This document shows, one piece after another, positions 1-6,922 of a DNA stretch of 53,756 nucleotides. Position 1 is the stretch's first letter; the number at the start of each line of letters is the position of its first letter. Under the pieces are notes generated by a model, which saw only the letters and a list, made by a program, of their open reading frames with translations, did no database searches and was not told where the DNA came from. Source of the stretch: Clostridiales bacterium (GTDB lineage Bacteria; Bacillota; Clostridia; Christensenellales; Aristaeellaceae); NCBI GenBank assembly GCA_019419995.1, contig JAHZHZ010000016.1:1-53756 (forward strand). Reading direction: 5' to 3'. Position numbers and translations under genes: made by a program.

Positions 1-23
1 GCAGCAATGCGCTTTTTTCTTTG

Positions 24-55
24 GCGCCGTTCGATTGCGAACGGCGCTGTTTTTG
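24..55 (+). terminator. Rho-independent terminator of a gene left of the window
   Basis: A 10-bp perfect stem (24-33 with 38-47, ATTG loop) is followed by TGTTTTTG. It must end a plus-strand gene lying before base 1, because no gene precedes it in the window. Confidence 0.75.
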
Positions 56-73
56 TATCAAAAGAGGTGCTCG

Positions 74-102
74 TTGACAATAAAATTTTCAAATGTTAAA
101 AT
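74..102 (+). promoter_or_regulatory. Strong sigma-A promoter for the lipoprotein gene
   Basis: TTGACA (74-79), a 17-nt spacer and TAAAAT (97-102), with an extended -10 TG at 94-95. The predicted start is near 109, which leaves a short leader before the ribosome binding site GGGAGGA. Confidence 0.8.
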
Positions 103-135
103 GAAGGCGAATTTGAGGAACTGGGAGGATCTTGC

Positions 136-825
136 ATGAGAAGAACAGTAATTTGCTTGCTGATGGTGGCGGCGGTACTGGTCGTTACTGCTTGCGCAGA
201 AAGCCAATTGGAGAAAACGTTTACGGACCTTGAAAAAGTGGGCATCGAGGTGAGCGAGCGGGCTCGGCAAGGGATTCTTCATTCCATTGAGGAAACGCTG
301 CAAATGATTCCGGAGGATATCCGCCAGGAGTGGGGATTTGATTCAGATTATTACAGCGATTATTTTAATGTATTGATTTATTTAGGAATGGGGGAGTTCA
401 ACGAGGCTGATGGCAGTTATTCCCCCTATAGCGATTCGGTGTTTGCCTTTGATGCGGAGGCCTATGACCTCACTTATAGTTATATGTCGTTGCTGGAAGC
501 TCTTGAGCGCATGAGTGGCGAGGAAATGAAAGTGGACGGAGTGGAAGTGAAGATTACAGACGAACTGTATTTGGCTGGGCAGGGTATATTCGATATTGAC
601 TTTTGTATCAATGACCAGAGCTACACTTACCAGGCACGGATGGACTTCGACTGGCTGGATGTGGGCCTGATCAATTATCTCAATGGGATATTGGAAGATC
701 ATCAGGCTAAGGGAAGGCTGTTATCGTATTCTGATGGGCAAATAGTGATTTTATTTTATAATACGCCAGCTTGGGCAAAGGAGTTTGCACATGTTACCGG
801 AATGACCTTGCAGACGGAGATATAG
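136..825 (+). CDS. Small secreted lipoprotein of unknown function
   Basis: A 229-residue protein with a lipoprotein signal: MRR, a hydrophobic core and a VVTAC lipobox at about residues 16-20, so the mature protein should be anchored outside the membrane by its Cys. The remainder is acidic and rich in Asp, Tyr and Ser, with no motif I recognise. The ATG at 136 follows GGGAGGA at a good distance and the gene has its own strong promoter, so expression is likely. It is monocistronic, lying between an upstream terminator and a convergent gene. The protein could be a spore or cell-surface lipoprotein, but nothing in the sequence shows this. I am sure of the gene and its export and cannot assign a role. 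Confidence 0.8.
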   Translation: MRRTVICLLMVAAVLVVTACAESQLEKTFTDLEKVGIEVSERARQGILHSIEETLQMIPEDIRQEWGFDSDYYSDYFNVLIYLGMGEFNEADGSYSPYSDSVFAFDAEAYDLTYSYMSLLEALERMSGEEMKVDGVEVKITDELYLAGQGIFDIDFCINDQSYTYQARMDFDWLDVGLINYLNGILEDHQAKGRLLSYSDGQIVILFYNTPAWAKEFAHVTGMTLQTEI

Positions 826-830
826 GGAAT

Positions 831-876
831 AAAAAGGGACCCGGACGGTATTTTTTTTAAAAAACCGTCCGGGTCC
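831..876 (-). terminator. Terminator between convergent genes, active mainly on the minus strand
   Basis: A 13-bp GC-rich stem (837-849 with 864-876) has an A/T-rich loop. On the minus strand the stem is followed by CCTTTTTATT; on the plus strand the tract after it is poor in T. It therefore best serves the HdeD-like gene and may also stop the lipoprotein transcript. Confidence 0.75.
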
Positions 877-892
877 TATGTTTGCAGAGGCT

Positions 893-1483
893 TTAATTGT
901 CTCGCAAGGTAGTTTCCACAAAGAAAGCGTCCCGGGCCTTTTTGAATGCGTAGCAGGAGGCCAGATCCTGAATACCCTCAATCAACAGAGAGATGCCGAT
1001 AATGCGCATCAGCAGCAGTGCGGTGGAAAAAGGATTGGTGAGGATCAGGGTGCCCAGTACGATGGAGACGATGGCACCGGCCAATTCAATATACCAGCGC
1101 CGCACGCCCATGCGCTTCATATTCAAAGTAAATTGAAACTTAGCGATGCCGCCCAACAGGATGGCCAGGCCGAAAAATATCGGCAACAGGGAGAGTAGAA
1201 ACTTTTTCAATACGATAACCAGTATGCCGCCTATAATCCAGGTCAACCCCAGCCCCATATCGTAGCTGGCTACGGATTGGCGTTTGTCCATCATGAAGTA
1301 GCGAACTGCGTGTACAATTCCAATGACGATGCCCACTGCGCCGACACCACAGATTACCACAGAAGAAGCGACGCCGGGCCAGATGGTCAGAACTAGACCG
1401 ATGATGACTGCGGCCAGACCCATGATGATTTCTGTCCAGCTCAAGCGCAGCGTTTTTCCAAAGATTTTGGGTTGTTGAGGCAT
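893..1483 (-). CDS. HdeD-like (DUF308) multi-pass membrane protein
   Basis: A 196-residue protein made almost entirely of paired hydrophobic helices. The Gly-rich repeats (such as GLAAVIIGLVLTIWPG and GLAILLGGIAKF) are typical of the HdeD/DUF308 family. In enterobacteria HdeD is tied to acid resistance; in Bacillota the role is unknown. An ATG at 1492 abuts the Shine-Dalgarno GAAAGGGG with no spacing. The in-frame ATG at 1483 lies 9 nt from it, so I chose 1483. The gene stands alone and ends in a terminator shared with the convergent lipoprotein gene. The family call is fairly secure; the function is not known. Confidence 0.8.
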   Translation of the reverse strand: MPQQPKIFGKTLRLSWTEIIMGLAAVIIGLVLTIWPGVASSVVICGVGAVGIVIGIVHAVRYFMMDKRQSVASYDMGLGLTWIIGGILVIVLKKFLLSLLPIFFGLAILLGGIAKFQFTLNMKRMGVRRWYIELAGAIVSIVLGTLILTNPFSTALLLMRIIGISLLIEGIQDLASCYAFKKARDAFFVETTLRDN

Positions 1484-1578
1484 ATATGGCATCCCCTTTC
1501 AGTATTTGTTCACATTATAACACCATCTGGGAAAATTTTCAATATGGGTTAAATTCCTATGAAAGCCATCGGAATTGA

Positions 1579-1637
1579 TTGACAGACCCGTTTGGCGGTG
1601 ATATGATAACCGAGGGTAAGCCGAGTGATTCACTCGG
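1579..1637 (+). promoter_or_regulatory. isc operon promoter with a downstream inverted repeat
   Basis: TTGACA (1579-1584), 17 nt, TATGAT (1602-1607) form a near-consensus promoter. Just past the predicted start lies a perfect 8-bp inverted repeat, CCGAGTGA-T-TCACTCGG (1621-1637), placed between the start site and the ribosome binding site. That is a natural operator position for autoregulation by the Rrf2-family product of the first gene. The regulator assignment is inference. Confidence 0.7.
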
Positions 1638-1662
1638 AATTCAATCCGGGAGGTGAGGTCTG

Positions 1663-2094
1663 TTGAAATTATCTACGCGAGGGCGCTATGGTATTCATGC
1701 GATGTATGATCTGGCGGCGCACTATGGAGACGGGCCTCAGTCCATCAAATGCATTGCCGAGCGGCAGGGCATACCGGAAGCCTATCTGGAGCAGCTGTTT
1801 GGGATGCTCCGAAGGGAAAAACTGGTGATCAGTAACCGAGGTGCTCAGGGCGGATATATTCTGGTACGACCGCCGGGAGAGATCACCGTGGGACAGGTGC
1901 TGCGGGCGCTGGAGGGCGGCCTGAATCTGGTGGATTGTCTGGAAGAAGAGGAAGGCTGCGGCAGGACTTGCGCCTGTCCATCGCGCATCGTCTGGATGAA
2001 GCTCCGGGATGGAATGAATCAGATTGTGGATGGTATAACACTTAAAGATATGTTGGATGAATACAAGTGCGCAGACGCACGGGGGGAAAAGTAA
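1663..2094 (+). CDS. iscR: Rrf2-family Fe-S-responsive transcriptional regulator (IscR-like)
   Basis: A 143-residue winged-helix protein opening with the family signature MKLSTRGRYG. It holds four cysteines near the C-terminal half (C92, C99, C103, C105), the region where IscR binds its [2Fe-2S] cluster. The start is TTG at 1663, preceded by GGAGGTGAG at a good distance; the MKLSTRGRYG alignment fixes it. It is first in an operon with the cysteine desulfurase and scaffold genes, and its stop codon directly abuts the iscS ATG. By family knowledge it senses Fe-S status and represses its own operon. CymR-type cysteine regulation is the main alternative, but the cysteine cluster and the neighbours favour IscR. 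Confidence 0.9.
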   Translation: MKLSTRGRYGIHAMYDLAAHYGDGPQSIKCIAERQGIPEAYLEQLFGMLRREKLVISNRGAQGGYILVRPPGEITVGQVLRALEGGLNLVDCLEEEEGCGRTCACPSRIVWMKLRDGMNQIVDGITLKDMLDEYKCADARGEK

Positions 2095-3276
2095 ATGAAG
2101 CGAATCTATATGGATAACGGCGCGACCACCCGCGTTACCGAACCGGTGTTTGAAGCCATGAAGCCCTATTACTGCGAGATCTACGGCAATCCGTCTTCGG
2201 CTCATCAGTTTGGTTACGAGGCACGGCATGCGCTGGATCATGCTCGGGAACAGGTGGCTAAGGCCATCAATGCGGATGTAAACGAAATTTATTTCACTGG
2301 TTGCGGAACCGAATCGGATAACTGGGCGGTGCGGGGCGCTGCATACGCGAATGTGAAGAAGGGCCGTCACTTGATCACGACAGCCATCGAGCATCACGCG
2401 ATTCTGCATAGCTGCCAGCAGTTGGAAAAGGAAGGCTTTGAAGTGACCTACCTGCCGGTGGACGAATACGGCTTTGTGACTGCGGACCAGTTGGAGGCAG
2501 CAATTCGGCCGGATACTACACTGGTAAGCATCATGACCGCCAACAATGAAATTGGTACCATCGAGCCCATTGCGGAACTGGCGGCGGTGTGCAGAAAGCA
2601 TGGCGTACTATTCCATACGGATGCGGTTCAGGCTATTGGAAGCGTGAAGCTGGATGTAAAGGACATGGACATTGATATGCTAAGTATGTCTGGACATAAG
2701 TTTCATGCTCCCAAGGGCGTGGGTGTGCTCTACATCCGCAAGGGCGTGCATCTACAGCGCTTTATGAATGGCGGCGCTCAGGAGCGCACCCAGCGGGCGG
2801 GTACGGAGAATTTGGCGTCCATCGTGGGTATGGGCAAGGCTATTGAGATTGCTACCGCGGACATTGAAGGGCACAATGAAAAGTTGTCCCTCATCCGGGA
2901 TCACATGATTGAACGTATTCTGAAGGAGATTCCCCATACCCGACTCAACGGCCATCCCACCACGCGCCTGCCGGGAAATGTGAATGTGTGCTTCCGCTTC
3001 ATCGAGGGTGAATCACTGCTGATGCTGTTGGATGCGGCAGGTATTGCTGCTTCCTCAGGTTCTGCCTGCACCAGTGGTTCTCTGGATCCCAGCCACGTGC
3101 TGCTGGCTATTGGCCTGCCCCATGAGATTGCTCACGGCTCTCTGCGCCTGTCTCTGAGCGAAGAGAATACCATGGAGGAAGCGGACTTTGTGGTGGACAG
3201 GCTGGTGGAAATTGTAGCAAAATTGCGGGCCATGTCTCCCCTCTACGACGATTTTCTCAGTCAGAACAGGGCTTGA
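2095..3276 (+). CDS. iscS: Cysteine desulfurase (NifS/IscS class V aminotransferase)
   Basis: A 393-residue PLP enzyme that takes sulfur from L-cysteine, releases alanine and passes the persulfide to the scaffold. The PLP lysine is K202 in SMSGHKF, the N-terminal strand reads YMDNGATT, and the mobile catalytic cysteine is C325 in SSGSACTSG. The ATG directly follows the iscR stop, with a GGGGGAAAA ribosome binding site inside the end of iscR, so translation is coupled. The downstream scaffold gene makes this a housekeeping Isc-type assembly operon. No chaperone or ferredoxin genes follow, which is common in Clostridia. Confidence 0.95.
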   Translation: MKRIYMDNGATTRVTEPVFEAMKPYYCEIYGNPSSAHQFGYEARHALDHAREQVAKAINADVNEIYFTGCGTESDNWAVRGAAYANVKKGRHLITTAIEHHAILHSCQQLEKEGFEVTYLPVDEYGFVTADQLEAAIRPDTTLVSIMTANNEIGTIEPIAELAAVCRKHGVLFHTDAVQAIGSVKLDVKDMDIDMLSMSGHKFHAPKGVGVLYIRKGVHLQRFMNGGAQERTQRAGTENLASIVGMGKAIEIATADIEGHNEKLSLIRDHMIERILKEIPHTRLNGHPTTRLPGNVNVCFRFIEGESLLMLLDAAGIAASSGSACTSGSLDPSHVLLAIGLPHEIAHGSLRLSLSEENTMEEADFVVDRLVEIVAKLRAMSPLYDDFLSQNRA

Positions 3277-3303
3277 TAGATACAGCGGAAAGGAGCTAGA
3301 ATT

Positions 3304-3726
3304 ATGGAATATACGCAGCAAGTCATGGATCATTTCATGAATCCCCGGAACATGGGCGAAATGGAAAACGCAGATGGCGTGGGCACCGTGGGCAATGCTA
3401 AGTGCGGCGACATTATGCGCATCTATATCAAGGTGGAAAACGACGTCATCACAGATGTGAAATTCAAGACCTTTGGCTGTGGCGCAGCCATCGCCACCTC
3501 CAGCAAGGCTACTGAGTTGGTAAAAGGCAAGACCATTGACGAAGCGTTGCAGATCACCAATAAGATGGTAATGGATGAATTGGGTGGATTGCCGCCGGTA
3601 AAGGTGCATTGTTCCGTACTGGCCGAGGAGGCTTTGCACGCGGCGATCAAGGACTATCGCGATCGCATGGCGCGGGGCGAGGCGCCTGCTACGGAAGAGG
3701 CGGAGGAAGAGGTCAAGTACGTCTGA
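3304..3726 (+). CDS. iscU: Fe-S cluster scaffold protein (IscU/NifU N-terminal type)
   Basis: A 140-residue scaffold on which [2Fe-2S] and [4Fe-4S] clusters are built. All three ligand cysteines are present: C34 (NAKCGD), C59 (TFGCGAAIA) and C103 (VKVHCSVLA), with the conserved Asp two residues after C34. The C-terminus ends in an acidic tail (EEAEEEVKYV) beyond the core fold. The ATG at 3304 follows GAAAGGAGC. It is the last gene of the isc operon, 27 nt after iscS. The length and motifs match stand-alone clostridial NifU-like proteins without the C-terminal Nfu domain. Confidence 0.95.
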   Translation: MEYTQQVMDHFMNPRNMGEMENADGVGTVGNAKCGDIMRIYIKVENDVITDVKFKTFGCGAAIATSSKATELVKGKTIDEALQITNKMVMDELGGLPPVKVHCSVLAEEALHAAIKDYRDRMARGEAPATEEAEEEVKYV

Positions 3727-3735
3727 TTTCGTCCA

Positions 3736-3764
3736 TTGACAGGACAGGAAAAATACGTTATCAT
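3736..3764 (+). promoter_or_regulatory. Promoter upstream of hflX
   Basis: TTGACA (3736-3741), 17-nt spacer, TATCAT (3759-3764). The predicted start, near 3771, lies at the first base of the terminator hairpin described next. Confidence 0.75.
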
Positions 3765-3770
3765 CGCAAG

Positions 3771-3822
3771 GGGCGGCCCCTGCGTTGCCCAGTTCGGGTG
3801 CGCAGGAGCCGCCCGGATTTTT
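3771..3822 (+). terminator. GC-rich terminator hairpin between iscU and hflX
   Basis: An outer stem (3771-3777 with 3808-3814) and inner pairing (CTGCG with CGCAG) are followed by GGATTTTT. It should end the isc mRNA. It also lies within the first 50 nt of any transcript from the 3736-3764 promoter, so it could act as an attenuator for hflX. Confidence 0.7.
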
Positions 3823-3855
3823 CTGATGAAATGAGAGCCATGGAGGTTTGCTGGA

Positions 3856-5613
3856 ATGATACATGGAAATCTGGAGGGTATACGCGAGAACACCCTTGCT
3901 GAGATTGAGCGCCTGTATGATGCAGAATTTGAGCGAGATCAATTTTTGCCGGATCGGTTGCTGAACCTGTTAGTGCGCTATACGGATCAGATTAACCGGG
4001 AGATGCTGGTATATCTGGGCAGGGACGGCAGCGTGCTGGAGATTGCCATTGGAAGCATAGGATCCATTGCTCTGCCGGAATTGCATCTTCGCCGCAATCC
4101 GGATCGCCTGTCTGGTTTCCGCTGTATCCACACCCATCCGGGTGGGGATGCCCGGCTCAGCAGCGTAGATTTACAGGCGTTGCGCCTCTTGCGCTTTGAT
4201 GCCATGTGTGCAGTGGGGGTGCAGGAAGGGCGCTGTACCGGGATTTCTGCGGCTTTCCTGGGAGAGATGGAGTATGAAAAGCTTTCTATTGTGCTCCGGG
4301 GCCCGGTGAAGCCTGGCAGAATTCCCCAGATGAACTGGATGAATGAAATTGAGCAGGCTGAGGCACGAGTCAGGGAAGCCATTGCCCGGGGTGGGCTGGT
4401 GGAGGAGAGCGAAAAGGCGATGCTGATCTCCATCGATAGCGAGGAATCGTTGGAAGAGCTGGCCAGCTTGGCAGAGACTGCCGGAGCGATGGTCATTACC
4501 CGGGTGATGCAAAACCGCATTAAACCGGATCCTGCCACCTTCATCGGCAGCGGCAAGGCCGAGGAGCTGTCACTGGTTTGCCAAGCTATGGAGATCGATC
4601 TGGCCATCGTGGATGACGAACTCACGGGCGCCCAGCAGCGCAACCTGGAAAATGCGTTGGGAGTGCGGGTAATTGACCGCACGGCGCTGATTCTGGATAT
4701 CTTCGCTCAACGGGCTCAGACCGCTGAAGGTAAGTTGCAGGTGGAACTGGCCCAGATGAAGTATCGCCTTCCCCGACTCACAGGTCTGGGCACGGTGCTG
4801 TCTCGCTTGGGCGGTGGCATTGGTACCCGAGGCCCCGGCGAGACCCAGTTGGAGGTGGACCGTCGCCGCATTCGCCGCAGGATCGACGATCTGCAGGGTC
4901 AACTTGCTGAACTCAAGCGTCAGCGGGATATGCGTCGGGCCCGGCGGGATAAACAGGAACAAATCACTGTGGCTCTGGTGGGTTACACCAATGCGGGAAA
5001 GTCTACCTTGCTCAATGCCCTCTCAGGAGCTGACGTGTTGGTGGAGGATAAGCTCTTTGCGACTCTGGATCCCGTCATGCGCAACGTGGAATTGCCGGAG
5101 AATCGCTCCTGCTTGATGGTGGACACGGTGGGTTTCATTCGCAAATTGCCCCATCAGTTGGTGGAGGCCTTTCATTCTACGTTGGAAGAAGCTCTGTATG
5201 CGGATTTGCTGGTGGTGGTGTCCGACGTGTCCAATCCCCAATACCGCCAACAGCGGGAAACGGTGTTCCGGGTGCTGGGTGAGCTGGGCGCGGGTGATCG
5301 GCCTGTGTTGGAGGCTCTTAATAAAGCGGACCGGGCCAGAATTGATCTGGATTCCGTGGAGCCTGCGGATGCAGTGCTGATCTCCGCCCGGGAGGGATTG
5401 GGGCTGGAGAAGCTCAAAACAGAAATTTCCCGCCGCATCGCCGCGCTACGCCACGCTGTGGAACTGGTGGTTCCCTACGATAAGGGCAATGTACTCTCTC
5501 TGATTCATGCCAAGGGACAGGTGACCAAGGAAGAATATCTGCCCGAGGGTACAAAGGTTTCCTGCCTGCTGGATAGCGCCAACTATCAGCGGATACTGTC
5601 CATGCTGAAGTAA
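3856..5613 (+). CDS. hflX: Ribosome-associated GTPase HflX with an N-terminal JAMM-like domain
   Basis: A 585-residue protein, much longer than the roughly 430 residues of E. coli HflX. The C-terminal two thirds is canonical: the HflX N-domain from about residue 188 (SLEELASLAETAGA, then KPDPATFIGSGKAEEL), a coiled linker, and the G domain with G1 GYTNAGKST (376-384), G3 DTVGF (from 423) and G4 NKAD (from 489). HflX splits or rescues stalled 70S ribosomes under stress. The extra N-terminal region (1-150) contains HTHPGGDARLSSVD at 92-105. That is a JAMM/MPN metalloprotease motif (H92, H94, S102, D105, with E49 as candidate general base) and closely resembles the RadC motif. The ATG at 3856 has GGAGG 9 nt upstream. 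The GTPase call is secure; the protease-like fold is inferred from the motif. Confidence 0.95.
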   Translation: MIHGNLEGIRENTLAEIERLYDAEFERDQFLPDRLLNLLVRYTDQINREMLVYLGRDGSVLEIAIGSIGSIALPELHLRRNPDRLSGFRCIHTHPGGDARLSSVDLQALRLLRFDAMCAVGVQEGRCTGISAAFLGEMEYEKLSIVLRGPVKPGRIPQMNWMNEIEQAEARVREAIARGGLVEESEKAMLISIDSEESLEELASLAETAGAMVITRVMQNRIKPDPATFIGSGKAEELSLVCQAMEIDLAIVDDELTGAQQRNLENALGVRVIDRTALILDIFAQRAQTAEGKLQVELAQMKYRLPRLTGLGTVLSRLGGGIGTRGPGETQLEVDRRRIRRRIDDLQGQLAELKRQRDMRRARRDKQEQITVALVGYTNAGKSTLLNALSGADVLVEDKLFATLDPVMRNVELPENRSCLMVDTVGFIRKLPHQLVEAFHSTLEEALYADLLVVVSDVSNPQYRQQRETVFRVLGELGAGDRPVLEALNKADRARIDLDSVEPADAVLISAREGLGLEKLKTEISRRIAALRHAVELVVPYDKGNVLSLIHAKGQVTKEEYLPEGTKVSCLLDSANYQRILSMLK

Positions 5614-5650
5614 ATGGAGTCGGGGGAGGATGTGTAGGGAAATAAATTGT

Positions 5651-5680
5651 AGCCGGAACGGATGTTGGTCCGCTCCGGCT
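5651..5680. terminator. Hairpin between convergent hflX and collagen-like genes
   Basis: AGCCGGA and CGGA pair with TCCG and TCCGGCT, with one unpaired base on each arm, over 5651-5680. The flank is ATTGTCTGTT on the plus strand and ACAATTTATTT on the minus strand, so it can serve both genes and fits the minus gene slightly better. Confidence 0.6.
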
Positions 5681-5711
5681 ATTGTCTGTTCGGCGTGTAT
5701 ACGAATTTTAT

Positions 5712-6800
5712 TCAGGGACTTCGGCGCAGTTTCAGAATGGTTATGTTTATTTCTCCTTCTACGGCATTGCTTGAACCATTGAAACTCAGAGAAAAATCCG
5801 TTTGAGCCGGCGCATCCAGAATAATAAATGCGGAGCCGCAGGCGCTGGCGCCGTTGGCGCTGGTGGCGAAGTAAATGCCTGTTTCCAGATGGGTGGTATT
5901 GTTATAGATAGGGGTTATCTGCATGTAATTTGGAGTACGAAAAATACAGGAAACCTTATATGAGATCAGATAGTAGCCAGGTTGTAGTGTGATATGTTCT
6001 GCATCAGAGAGGACGATGTTGCCAGTAGGGTCTGTAACTGCCGGAAATAAAGAAATCAAGCTACCTACATTGAGAGGAAACTGGGTATTGATAAATGAAG
6101 CAAACACATCGTCCGGTACTTCCCCAGCAGGTCCGGTAGGTCCCTGTTCGCCAGTGAGGCCGGATGGCCCCATAGGACCTGTGGGGCCGGTGGGACCCTG
6201 CCTGCCAGATGGCCCCGTAGGTCCTTGTTCACCGGGTAGGCCAGATGGTCCCGCAGGGCCGGTGGGACCCTGCCTGCCAGATGGCCCTGTAGGTCCGGTA
6301 GGCCCCTGTTCACCGGGTAGGCCAGATGGTCCCGCAGGACCCGTGGGACCGGTGGGACCCTGTCTGCCAGATGGGCCGGACGGTCCCGTAGGTCCGGTAG
6401 GCCCCTGTTTGCCGGGTAGACCAGATAGTCCCGCGGGTCCAGTGGGGCCGGTGGGGCCCTGTCTGCCAGATGGGCCGGACGGTCCCGTAGGTCCAGTAGG
6501 CCCGGTAGGGCCATCTTCTCCCGTAATGCCCGTGCGTCCGGCGGCACCAGGGGGACCGGCTTCTCCTGTAGGACCAGTTGCTCCTGTGGGGCCAGTTGCT
6601 CCTGTGGGCCCGATTGCCCCTGTAGGCCCAGTGGCGCCCGTGATGGGGCCTGCGGGTCCCGTTGGTCCAGTGGGGCCGGTGGGGCCTTGCTTGCCTGATG
6701 GTCCAACGGGGCCTATCGGGCCCATCAGGGGTATGCCTGGGCTGCGGCAATAAGGGCAGCAGTTGCAACATCCATGGCAGCAAAAATCATATTGAGGCAA
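5712..6800 (-). CDS. Collagen-like surface protein with BclA/C1q-like head domain
   Basis: 362 residues in three parts. A Cys-rich N-terminus (seven Cys in the first 18 residues, such as CCHGCCNCCPYC) probably crosslinks or anchors the protein. About 66 Gly-X-Y triplets follow (residues 27-226), mostly GPT and GPS, with one break near residue 53. The C-terminal part, about 130 residues (230-362), has the beta-rich pattern of BclA/C1q/TNF-type trimerising heads (GYYLISYKV, GSAFIILDA, INITILKL). Such proteins form hair-like filaments on clostridial and Bacillus exosporia; that location is inference. The start is TTG at 6800 with only a modest GCGGGG upstream, so the exact start is uncertain. 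There is no signal peptide, as usual for spore-surface collagens made in the mother cell. Confidence 0.88.
   Translation of the reverse strand: MPQYDFCCHGCCNCCPYCRSPGIPLMGPIGPVGPSGKQGPTGPTGPTGPAGPITGATGPTGAIGPTGATGPTGATGPTGEAGPPGAAGRTGITGEDGPTGPTGPTGPSGPSGRQGPTGPTGPAGLSGLPGKQGPTGPTGPSGPSGRQGPTGPTGPAGPSGLPGEQGPTGPTGPSGRQGPTGPAGPSGLPGEQGPTGPSGRQGPTGPTGPMGPSGLTGEQGPTGPAGEVPDDVFASFINTQFPLNVGSLISLFPAVTDPTGNIVLSDAEHITLQPGYYLISYKVSCIFRTPNYMQITPIYNNTTHLETGIYFATSANGASACGSAFIILDAPAQTDFSLSFNGSSNAVEGEINITILKLRRSP
6123..6722 (-). repeat. Gly-X-Y coding repeat tract of collagen-like gene 1
   Basis: The tract encodes about 66 triplets. On top of the 9-bp repeat there is a longer alternating unit: SGRQ followed by GPT triplets, then SGLPGEQ or SGLPGKQ. 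It recurs four to five times with different numbers of GPT triplets between, which suggests expansion and contraction by slippage. Confidence 0.85.
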
Positions 6801-6823
6801 AACAGAACCCCGCTTTCTTTTTC

Positions 6824-6843
6824 ATACTGTCTTACGACAGTAT
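6824..6843. repeat. Perfect inverted repeat upstream of collagen-like gene 1
   Basis: ATACTGTC-TTAC-GACAGTAT, an 8-bp perfect dyad, lies 23-43 nt before the TTG start of the collagen gene. It is flanked by a further CCCGC and GCGGGG pair. It may be a transcription-factor site or a leader hairpin. I could not fit a clear sigma-K or sigma-A promoter to it. Confidence 0.45.
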
Positions 6844-6883
6844 ATTCGTGGCGGGGCTTAAAATGTGTCCTTGAGATTTGCGC

Positions 6884-6919
6884 AAAAAAGATGTGCGGCT
6901 GGTTATACCGCCGCACATC
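6884..6919 (-). terminator. Terminator of the dapA-dapB-lysC operon
   Basis: A 10-bp perfect stem (6890-6899 with 6910-6919) is followed on the minus strand by six T (6889-6884). It begins 3 nt after the lysC stop. Confidence 0.9.
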
Positions 6920-6922
6920 TTT

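Noticed and set aside
5989..6753. Long plus-strand frame rich in Pro-Val-Gly across collagen-like gene 1
   Set aside because: It is the mirror of the Gly-X-Y codons. The minus frame has N- and C-terminal domains, while this frame has no domain or ribosome binding site.
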